A model generated the notes under the pieces. It was not told the DNA's origin. It worked only from the letters and a program-made list of their open reading frames with translations, and did not search any database. Source: an uncultured Collinsella sp. (GTDB lineage: Bacteria; Actinomycetota; Coriobacteriia; Coriobacteriales; Coriobacteriaceae). Taken from it: DNA of 29,096 nucleotides. Each line of letters begins with the position of its first letter. The stretch's first letter is position 1. The translations under genes were made by a program, and so were the position numbers. Positions 23,317-29,096 of this stretch are shown in pieces. The DNA lies in NCBI GenBank assembly GCA_902478885.1, contig CABSMS010000016.1, positions 1 through 29,096 on the forward strand. Direction: 5' to 3'.

Positions 23317-23895
23317 TCACAGTGCGAGGATCCCAAGGTGCTCAAGCAAGATCTTGAGTCCGATGAGGACGAGTACGACGCCACCCACGATGGTGGCGGG
23401 TTTTTCGTAGCGCGCGCCAAAGGTGTGGCCGATCGCTACGCCGGCAACGGAGAAGATAAACGTTGTGACGCCGATAAGCGATACAGCGGGAACGATGTAA
23501 ACCGAGAGCGCCGCAAATGAGATGCCCACGGCCAGGGCGTCGATTGAGGTGGCGATGGCGAGGATCAGGTACTCGCCCAGGTCAATCTTTTCGGCATCCT
23601 TGCCGTCGCCTTCATCCTCGTCTTCGGTAAAGGCTTCCCATAGCATTTTGCCGCCGATGAAGGCCAAAAGGATAAAGGCGATCCAATGGTCGATGGGTCC
23701 GATGATGCCCATGAATTGACTGCCGAGCGCCCATCCGATTACGGGCATGCCGGCCTGAAAGCCGCCAAAGAACAGGCCGAGCACCACGGCGACTTTAAGG
23801 TTGATCTTCTTCATGCCAAGGCCCTTGCAGATGGAAACGGCAAAGGCGTCCATCGAAAGGCCAACGGCGACCAACACGAGCTCTGCGAGTCCCAT
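23317..23895 (-). CDS. mntP: Manganese efflux pump MntP
   Basis: MntP is a six-span inner-membrane exporter that relieves manganese excess. The 192-residue protein has two repeated halves, each led by a conserved acidic motif: LSMDAFAVSICKG (Asp16) and ATSIDALAVGISFA. An acidic cytoplasmic loop (EDEDEGDGKD) separates them, typical of the family. GAGGGAG sits eight bases before the start at 23895. The longer frame to 24048 runs through the upstream riboswitch and is rejected. Expression is probably switched on by manganese through that riboswitch. It is the only minus-strand gene in the right half of the window. Confidence 0.95.
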   Translation of the reverse strand: MGLAELVLVAVGLSMDAFAVSICKGLGMKKINLKVAVVLGLFFGGFQAGMPVIGWALGSQFMGIIGPIDHWIAFILLAFIGGKMLWEAFTEDEDEGDGKDAEKIDLGEYLILAIATSIDALAVGISFAALSVYIVPAVSLIGVTTFIFSVAGVAIGHTFGARYEKPATIVGGVVLVLIGLKILLEHLGILAL

Positions 23896-23948
23896 AGTCT
23901 GGCTCCCTCTCTGCGGGCGGGCCCGCGTGTACCTCTTGGGGGAGTAAC

Positions 23949-24081
23949 AAAAAAGACCCGTGGCGTACGCGTTGCGCGCACAGCCACGAGTCTCGTTCAT
24001 TAAGGCAAGCCAGGCCGCATCGGCCAGTGTGTTGACTTGCCGCGCCACCGGAGGCGAACCCGATCACGCGACTACTCCCTC
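23949..24081 (-). ncRNA. yybP-ykoY manganese riboswitch of mntP
   Basis: On the minus strand the RNA opens with GAGGGAGTAG, continues to GTCAACACACTGGCC and ends with AATGAACGAGAC. These are hallmark segments of the yybP-ykoY family, which binds Mn2+ and controls mntP-type genes. The last segment (AGACTCGTGGC, 23993-23983) can pair over 11 bp with GCCACGGGTCT (23964-23954), followed by six T. That makes a terminator which Mn2+ binding would prevent from forming by sequestering its left strand in P1. The predicted logic is that excess manganese gives read-through to mntP. Confidence 0.88.
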
Positions 24082-24082
24082 A

Positions 24083-24111
24083 TTTATGCGAATCCCGATG
24101 CTACCACATAA
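24083..24111 (-). promoter_or_regulatory. Promoter of the mntP riboswitch
   Basis: On the minus strand TTATGT (24111-24106) and CATAAA (24088-24083) are 17 bases apart, immediately upstream of the aptamer's first conserved bases. Because of this closeness, transcription would start within or just before the first aptamer strand, so the boxes are tentative. Confidence 0.4.
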
Positions 24112-24242
24112 GCAGCTCATTTGGATTGGGGCTCTCAGCTGTGTTCGCTCATTCTGTAAGCATCGGATTTCGCAAGCGCCGCAGGGACAAACCGTGAGAA
24201 ACTATTTAGCGTTTATGGAGCGTATACGATGGGAGCGATGCC

Positions 24243-25310
24243 TTGGATAAGAACGAGCTGCAAAAGCGTATGGAACAGGCCATCCGCCTGACGGCACCTG
24301 GTCAGCCGATCCGCACCGCCCTCGACATGATCATCGCCGGTCACCTGGGCGCCCTTATCTGCGTCGGCGACACCGAAAACGTGCTCGCTGCCGGTAACGA
24401 CGGCTTCCCGCTCAACATTTCGTTCACCTCGAACCGTCTGTTCGAGCTCTCCAAGATGGACGGTGCCATCGTCATCGACGGCGACCTCACCCAGATCTTG
24501 CGCGCCAACTTCCACCTCAATCCCGATCCCTCGCTTGCCACGAGCGAGACGGGCATGCGTCACCGTACCGCCGCTCGCATGTCGGTGCTCACCGATGCCA
24601 TCGTGATCTCGGTCTCGGCTCGTCGTGCCGTCGTTAACGTGTACGTTCACGGCAAGAGCTACGAGATCCAGCCCGTCACTACCATCATGAGCTCGGTCAA
24701 CCAGCTCGTCGCCACGCTCCAGACTACCCGTCAGTCGCTCGATCGCTCCCTGCTGCGCCTGACGGCCCTCGAGCTCGACGACTACGTTACACTCGCCGAC
24801 ATTACCGGTATTTTCTCGAGCTTCGAGATCATGCAGCAGGCAAAGACCGAGCTTAAGGATTGCATTGTCAAGTTGGGCAACCAGGGCAAGCTCGTGCAGA
24901 TGCAGCTCGAGCAGCTCGCCGGCTCCAGCATGGATACCGAATACGACCTGATGATCCGCGACTACGCGAGCGATTCCTCCGAGGCAAACGCCGAGAAGAT
25001 TCGCGCCGAGCTCGCTCGCATGACACCTAAGGACCTGTCCGACCCACAGCATGTGGCTGCGGTTCTGGGTTACGACGACCTGGACGAGGACTCCGTCATG
25101 ACGCCGCTGGGCCTGCGCACGCTTTCGCGCGTGTCCGTTGTGCGCGACGGCGTGGCCGAGAAAATCGTCGACGAGTACGGCTCGTTGCAGGAGCTCATGG
25201 ACGACATCAGCGAGGATCCGGAGCGCCTGGGCGACTTTGGCGTTAACAACCCTGCCATTCTTGCGGACTCCCTGTACCGCATGAAGGGCACCAAACAGGG
25301 GAACGCATAA
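24243..25310 (+). CDS. disA: DNA integrity scanning diadenylate cyclase DisA
   Basis: DisA makes the second messenger c-di-AMP from two ATP and slows when it meets branched DNA. The 355-residue protein has the DAC domain (about 10-140) with catalytic DGA (residues 73-75, KMDGAIVIDG) and GMRHRTA (RHR at 106-108), a helical spine, and a C-terminal helix-hairpin-helix region (LQELMDDISEDPERLGDFG). Length fits the family. It appears to start with TTG at 24243, seven bases after GGGAG; the nearby ATGs at 24230 and 24239 are out of frame. Its stop overlaps the ispD start by one base. In Bacillus disA follows clpC and radA; here radA is missing and a toxin-antitoxin pair, pepD and mntP intervene. 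Confidence 0.94.
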   Translation: MDKNELQKRMEQAIRLTAPGQPIRTALDMIIAGHLGALICVGDTENVLAAGNDGFPLNISFTSNRLFELSKMDGAIVIDGDLTQILRANFHLNPDPSLATSETGMRHRTAARMSVLTDAIVISVSARRAVVNVYVHGKSYEIQPVTTIMSSVNQLVATLQTTRQSLDRSLLRLTALELDDYVTLADITGIFSSFEIMQQAKTELKDCIVKLGNQGKLVQMQLEQLAGSSMDTEYDLMIRDYASDSSEANAEKIRAELARMTPKDLSDPQHVAAVLGYDDLDEDSVMTPLGLRTLSRVSVVRDGVAEKIVDEYGSLQELMDDISEDPERLGDFGVNNPAILADSLYRMKGTKQGNA

Positions 25311-26038
25311 TGGCGCCCGTATGCGCCGTAGTCGTTGCCGGTGGCAGCGGCCAGCGCTTTGGTAATCCCGGTGGCAAGCAGCTCGTTAACGTGGCGGGCC
25401 GTCCGCTCATGAGCTGGTCCATCCGCGCGTTCGATCGTAGCGACAAGGTCGGCCACATCGTTGTGGTGTGTCCTGCCGAGCGCCGTGCCGAGATGCGCCG
25501 CCTGGCCATCGACCCGTTTGACTATGACACGCCCATCAGTTTTGCCGATGCCGGCGATACCCGCCAGGACTCCACCCGTGCCGGCGTGCATGCGGTACCG
25601 GCGGGCTTTGAATACGTCGCCATTCACGATGGCGCTCGTCCGCTCATTACGACCGAGGCCATCGACCACGCTATCGACGTGCTCGTGAGCGACCGTGCCC
25701 TCGACGGTGTCGTGTGCGGCCAGCCCGCGATCGACACGCTCAAGATCGTCGATGGCGACAACATCGTCGAGACGCCGCCGCGCGAGCTGTACTGGGCCGC
25801 GCAGACGCCGCAGATCTTTAGTGTCGACGCCATGAAGCGCGCCCATGCCGCGGCGATTGCCGAGGGCTTTATCGGGACCGACGATTCTTCGCTGGTCGAG
25901 CGCATGGGTGGGCGCGTCCGTTGCGTCCAGAGCCCGCGCGATAACCTTAAGGTGACGGTGCCCGAGGACCTGCGTCCCGTAACTGCGATTCTGCTCGGTC
26001 GCATGGCCGAGGGAGAGGACCTTCCCCATGTTCAGTAA
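25310..26038 (+). CDS. ispD: 2-C-methyl-D-erythritol 4-phosphate cytidylyltransferase
   Basis: IspD joins CTP to methylerythritol phosphate in the MEP pathway, making the substrate of IspE. The 242-residue protein shows the nucleotide loop AVVVAGGSGQRFG near the N-terminus, KQLVNVAGRPL, the AGDTRQDSTRAG segment, HDGARPL and a C-terminal NLKVTVPEDL. It starts on an ATG sharing one base with the disA stop, so the two are coupled, and overlaps ispF by 11 bases. The window therefore has a tight disA-ispD-ispF-cysS block. Confidence 0.94.
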   Translation: MAPVCAVVVAGGSGQRFGNPGGKQLVNVAGRPLMSWSIRAFDRSDKVGHIVVVCPAERRAEMRRLAIDPFDYDTPISFADAGDTRQDSTRAGVHAVPAGFEYVAIHDGARPLITTEAIDHAIDVLVSDRALDGVVCGQPAIDTLKIVDGDNIVETPPRELYWAAQTPQIFSVDAMKRAHAAAIAEGFIGTDDSSLVERMGGRVRCVQSPRDNLKVTVPEDLRPVTAILLGRMAEGEDLPHVQ

Positions 26039-26522
26039 CCTGCGCATTGGCCACGGCTACGACGTCCACCGTTTGGTGGAGGGGCGTCGATGTATCATCG
26101 GCGGTGTCGACATTCCCTACGAGCGCGGCCTGCTGGGCCACTCGGATGCCGATGTGCTCGCGCACGCCTTGGCCGACGCCATTCTGGGCGCCTGCCGCGG
26201 GGGAGACATTGGCAAGCTATTCCCCGATACCGACCCCGCCTATGAGGGTGCCGATTCGATGGTGCTGCTCGCTCGCGTGATGGACTATGCGCGCGAGCTG
26301 GGCTTCGAGTTTGTCGATGCCGATTGCACCATTGCCTGTCAGCAACCCAAGATCACCCCGCACCGCGATGCCATGCGCGCCAACCTTGCCCATGCCCTGG
26401 GTGTTGACGTCGAAAATGTGGGCGTCGCCGCCACTACGACCGAAAAGCTCGGTTGGGAAGGCCAGAGCGAGGGAATCGGCGCCTGGGCCGTCTGCCTGCT
26501 ACAGAAAACCGTTAAGGAGTAA
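26028..26522 (+). CDS. ispF: 2-C-methyl-D-erythritol 2,4-cyclodiphosphate synthase
   Basis: IspF cyclises the product of IspE, releasing CMP. The 164-residue protein carries the zinc ligands GYDVH (Asp12, His14) and His46 (VLAHALADA), plus GLLGHSDADV, the IGKLFPDTD loop and the C-terminal TTTEKLGW. It forms trimers in known cases. It begins inside the end of ispD in another frame, with AGAGGA as ribosome site, and ends three bases before cysS. The ispD-ispF order is standard; some bacteria fuse the two, which here are separate. Confidence 0.95.
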   Translation: MFSNLRIGHGYDVHRLVEGRRCIIGGVDIPYERGLLGHSDADVLAHALADAILGACRGGDIGKLFPDTDPAYEGADSMVLLARVMDYARELGFEFVDADCTIACQQPKITPHRDAMRANLAHALGVDVENVGVAATTTEKLGWEGQSEGIGAWAVCLLQKTVKE

Positions 26523-26525
26523 CGA

Positions 26526-27992
26526 ATGCGTATCTACAACAGCGCTACCCATAAAAAGGAAGAGTTCCAGCCCATCGAGTCCGGCAAGGTCCGCATGTAC
26601 GTGTGCGGCCCCACGGTCTATGACAACATCCACATCGGCAATGCCCGCACGTTCATCAGCTTTGACGTGATTCGTCGCTGGCTCATCGCGAGCGGCTACG
26701 AGGTTACGTTCGCCCAGAACCTCACCGATGTCGACGACAAGATCATCAAGCGCGCCAACGAGCAGGGCCGCACTGCCGCCGAGGTCGCGACGGAGTTCTC
26801 GGACAAGTTCATCGGCGTCATGCGCGCTGCCAACGTGCTCGATCCCGATGTGCGTCCCCGCGCCACCAAGGAGATCGGCCCCATGATCGCCATGATCAAG
26901 ACGCTTATCGAGCAGGGCCACGCTTACGCAGCCGATAACGGCGATGTGTACTTTGCCGTGCGCAGCGATCCCAACTATGGCCAGGTCTCGGGCCGCAACA
27001 TCGACGACCTTATGGTTGGCGCGCGCATCGAGGAGAACGAGGACAAGAACGACCCGCTCGACTTTGCCCTGTGGAAGGCCGCCAAGCCCGGCGAGCCCAG
27101 CTGGCCGAGCCCCTGGGGCGAGGGCCGTCCCGGTTGGCACACCGAGTGCGCCGCTATGGTGCATCGCTACCTGGGCACTCCGATCGACATCCACGGCGGC
27201 GGCTCCGACCTTGCCTTCCCGCATCACGAGAACGAGTGCGCCCAGGCCACCTGCGCCTGGCACCAGGGTTTCTCCAACACCTGGATGCACACGGGCATGC
27301 TACTGGTTGACGGCGAGAAGATGTCCAAGTCGCTCGGCAACTTCTTTACGCTGGCCGAGGTCCTCGAGCAGCACTCCGCTGCCGCTCTGCGCCTTCTGAT
27401 GCTGCAGACGAGCTATCGCTCGCCGCTCGACTTTTCTTGGGAGCGCCTGGAGGGTGCCGAGAACTCGCTCACGCGTATCGCCGGTACGGTCGAGAACCTG
27501 CGCTGGGCCGCGAACCATGCGACGGCCGATGCCGATGAGGCAGCATCCGAGGTGTTTGCCGCCAAGGCCGCCGAGACCCGTGCCACCTTTAAGGAGTGCA
27601 TGGACGACGACTTTAACACCGCCGGCGCCATGGGTGCCGTCTTTGGCTTTGTGACCGAGTGCAACCAGTACCTAGAGCAGGCGGGCGACGCTGCCGACAA
27701 GGCCGCCGCGCTTGCCGCCGCCGACACGCTGGCCGAGCTGCTCGATACGTTTGGTGTTGAGCTCCCCGAGCCCAAGGTCGAGCTGCCGCTGGGTCTGCTG
27801 GGTGTTGCCGCCGGTCTGGTTGCCTATACGGGCGACGACGTGGACGAGGCTGCTGCCAAGATTCTCGAAGCCCGCGCCGAGGCCCGTGCCGCCAAGAACT
27901 GGGATCTGGCCGACGCCATCCGCGACCAGCTCAAGGACCTGGCCCTCACCATTGAGGATACGGCCGCGGGTACTCGTATTAAGACCCTCTAG
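26526..27992 (+). CDS. cysS: Cysteinyl-tRNA synthetase
   Basis: This class I synthetase charges tRNA-Cys and is zinc-dependent. The 488-residue protein has the zinc ligand Cys27 in YVCGPTVYDN, HIGN (residues 36-39), other metal ligands in WHTECAAM and FPHHENECAQ, and KMSKS (265-269). A C-terminal DALR-like and anticodon domain is rich in Ala and Glu. AAGGAG lies five bases before the ATG. It is the last gene of the disA-ispD-ispF-cysS block. The next coding sequence, rlmB, starts 143 bases on, after a large predicted RNA fold. No T-box leader is present; the three-base gap to ispF leaves no room. Confidence 0.96.
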   Translation: MRIYNSATHKKEEFQPIESGKVRMYVCGPTVYDNIHIGNARTFISFDVIRRWLIASGYEVTFAQNLTDVDDKIIKRANEQGRTAAEVATEFSDKFIGVMRAANVLDPDVRPRATKEIGPMIAMIKTLIEQGHAYAADNGDVYFAVRSDPNYGQVSGRNIDDLMVGARIEENEDKNDPLDFALWKAAKPGEPSWPSPWGEGRPGWHTECAAMVHRYLGTPIDIHGGGSDLAFPHHENECAQATCAWHQGFSNTWMHTGMLLVDGEKMSKSLGNFFTLAEVLEQHSAAALRLLMLQTSYRSPLDFSWERLEGAENSLTRIAGTVENLRWAANHATADADEAASEVFAAKAAETRATFKECMDDDFNTAGAMGAVFGFVTECNQYLEQAGDAADKAAALAAADTLAELLDTFGVELPEPKVELPLGLLGVAAGLVAYTGDDVDEAAAKILEARAEARAAKNWDLADAIRDQLKDLALTIEDTAAGTRIKTL

Positions 27993-27997
27993 TATTT

Positions 27998-28102
27998 GTC
28001 GACCGTTCGAGGTGCGGCAGATTGCCTTGAAAGAGGAGGGCATAGGCCTTGCGGCCATGCCCGACGATTGAAAGGCAAGGTGCCGTGGCTCGGACGGTCG
28101 AT
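27998..28102 (+). ncRNA. Nested 105-base RNA-like hairpin between cysS and rlmB
   Basis: The region folds on itself almost end to end. A 14-bp basal helix (27998-28011 with 28089-28102, two G-U pairs) is followed by a 7-bp helix (28013-28019 with 28081-28087) and, after a 2x2 internal loop, TTGCCTT with AAGGCAA (28022-28028, 28072-28078). A symmetric 9x9 purine-rich loop (28029-28037 and 28063-28071) leads to a GGGCAT/ATGCCC plus GGCC/GGCC stem (28038-28062) with loop TTGC. G-U pairs and balanced loops suggest selection as RNA rather than a DNA palindrome. It has no T run, so it is not a simple terminator. It could be a processing site, a leader element of rlmB or a free small RNA. No known family is recognised. 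Confidence 0.55.
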
Positions 28103-28135
28103 TCTTGTTCGTTATCTATTTAAGGAGGCCGCTTT

Positions 28136-29050
28136 ATGGCCGACAATCGCAAGCGTGCGCCTCGTGGCGGCAAGCAGGCTGCTTCTGGCTCGCGTCCGAT
28201 TCGCCGCAATGACCGCGCTGCCGCTCCCAAGGGCCAGCGCGATCGCACCCAGACCACCCGTCCGCAGCGCGATCGCAACCGCGACACTGTCCAAGCTCCC
28301 AAGGGCGAGTTTATCGAAGGCCGTCGTGCTGCCGCCGAGGCGCTACGCACTGGTTTTCCCATCAAGTGCGCGCTCATTGCCGAGGGCGGGGAGCGCGATG
28401 CCGCCTTGTCGCGCCTGGTCGACGACCTCAACGCCGCGGGTGTCCGCATTAAGTATGTGCCGCGCGCGCAGCTCGATGCACTGTCGAGCCATGGCGCTCA
28501 CCAGGGCATTGCGCTCGAGGTTGGCAACTTCCCCTATGCCGATGTTGCCGATATCCTCGACCGTGCGGGCGACGGTCCGGCGCTCGTCGTGGTACTCGAC
28601 CACGTGACCGACGACGGCAACTTTGGCGCCATTGTGCGCTCCGCCGAGGTTGTGGGCGCGGCCGGCGTCGTCATTGCCAATAAGCGTGCCGCCGGCGTAA
28701 CCGTGGGCAGCTACAAGACGTCAGCCGGCGCCGTCATGCATCTGCCTATCGCGCAGGTTCCCAATATCGCCCGTGCACTCGACGACCTCAAGGCCGCTGG
28801 CTTTTGGGTGGGCGGTGCCTCCGAGCACGCCGAAGGCAGTTGCTGGGATGCTCCCTTCGAGGGTCGCGTGGCGCTCGTCATGGGCTCCGAGGGCGACGGC
28901 ATCTCGCGCCTGGTGCTCGAGAAATGCGACTTTTTGACCAAGCTTCCCCAGCGCGGCATGACCGAGAGCCTCAACGTTGCCCAGGCGACCACGGCGCTGT
29001 GCTTTGAGTGGCTGCGCCGCAACGCCGGCGAGCTCATGGGGGAGGAGTAG
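28136..29050 (+). CDS. rlmB: 23S rRNA 2'-O-ribose methyltransferase, RlmB-like
   Basis: SpoU/TrmH-class enzymes methylate ribose 2'-OH in structured RNA; RlmB acts on a conserved guanosine of 23S rRNA. The 304-residue protein has a basic, disordered N-terminus (about 1-55), a substrate-binding domain starting GEFIEGRRAAAEAL, and the knotted SPOUT domain with motif 1 DDGNFGAIVRSAE, motif 2 VALVMGSEGDGIS and motif 3 ESLNVAQATTALCFE. Motif 1 has DDGNFG where DPxNxG is usual. AAGGAGG lies eight bases before the ATG. Position after cysS matches rlmB in Bacillus; the exact target base is not proven from sequence. Confidence 0.9.
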   Translation: MADNRKRAPRGGKQAASGSRPIRRNDRAAAPKGQRDRTQTTRPQRDRNRDTVQAPKGEFIEGRRAAAEALRTGFPIKCALIAEGGERDAALSRLVDDLNAAGVRIKYVPRAQLDALSSHGAHQGIALEVGNFPYADVADILDRAGDGPALVVVLDHVTDDGNFGAIVRSAEVVGAAGVVIANKRAAGVTVGSYKTSAGAVMHLPIAQVPNIARALDDLKAAGFWVGGASEHAEGSCWDAPFEGRVALVMGSEGDGISRLVLEKCDFLTKLPQRGMTESLNVAQATTALCFEWLRRNAGELMGEE

Positions 29051-29053
29051 CGC

Positions 29054-29096
29054 ATGTCCAAGAAGAACCGCGCCAAGTCCAAGGCCAAGCGCTTTG
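29054..29096 (+). CDS. Start of a further gene, cut by the window edge
   Basis: An ATG three bases after the rlmB stop has GGAGGAG seven bases upstream and opens a frame reading MSKKNRAKSKAKRF. Only 14 codons are visible; the very basic start is not diagnostic. Cotranslation with rlmB is likely. Its function is unknown. Confidence 0.6.
   Translation, partial: MSKKNRAKSKAKRF

Noticed and set aside
23896..24048. N-terminal extension of mntP by 51 codons
   Set aside because: It overlaps the riboswitch terminator; MntP begins at MGLAELV with its own ribosome site.

Overview
The window is a high-GC, gene-dense stretch of a bacterial chromosome. The best guess is a coriobacterium (gut Actinomycetota) close to Collinsella. 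This is inferred from codon bias, protein style and gene order; no database was searched. The order clpC - disA - ispD - ispF - cysS - rlmB matches the Bacillus-type arrangement, while base composition and proteins look actinobacterial. That mix is expected of Coriobacteriia.

Left part (1-4900): about 540 bases without a convincing gene hold nested inverted repeats and a broken reading frame, followed by tRNA-Val(TAC) with its own promoter and terminator. Next on the minus strand come glutamine-hydrolysing asparagine synthetase (asnB) and a large lipoprotein that fuses an amino-acid binding domain, an Ig-like segment and an ABC permease.

Middle-left (5064-10480, plus strand): murE-like ligase, HAD phosphatase, glutamate racemase (murI), RNase PH (rph), XTP/dITP pyrophosphatase (rdgB) and D-aminoacyl-tRNA deacylase (dtd). 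The cluster mixes wall-precursor synthesis with RNA and nucleotide quality control. A second unit follows with veg and ispE, then tRNA-Pro(CGG), tatA, greA and lysS. This LysRS carries an extra C-terminal tRNA-binding domain.

Middle (14926-17200): the ThrE-type exporter gene is flanked by non-coding DNA rich in hairpins, a 27-base tandem repeat and REP-like stem-loops sharing a GGGACAGGTT-type loop. A DUF2798 membrane protein gene follows, behind a strong leader terminator.

Right part (17986-29096): clpC, a RelB/DinJ-PIN toxin-antitoxin pair, pepD, and mntP (minus strand) behind a clear yybP-ykoY manganese riboswitch. Then come disA (c-di-AMP synthase), ispD, ispF, cysS, a 105-base nested RNA-like hairpin, rlmB, and the first 14 codons of another gene. 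IspE, IspD and IspF are three consecutive enzymes of the MEP isoprenoid pathway, in two separate units. Most of the window is housekeeping. The least explained signals are the structured intergenic elements, above all 27998-28102, 14969-15068, 140-500 and the REP-like family.
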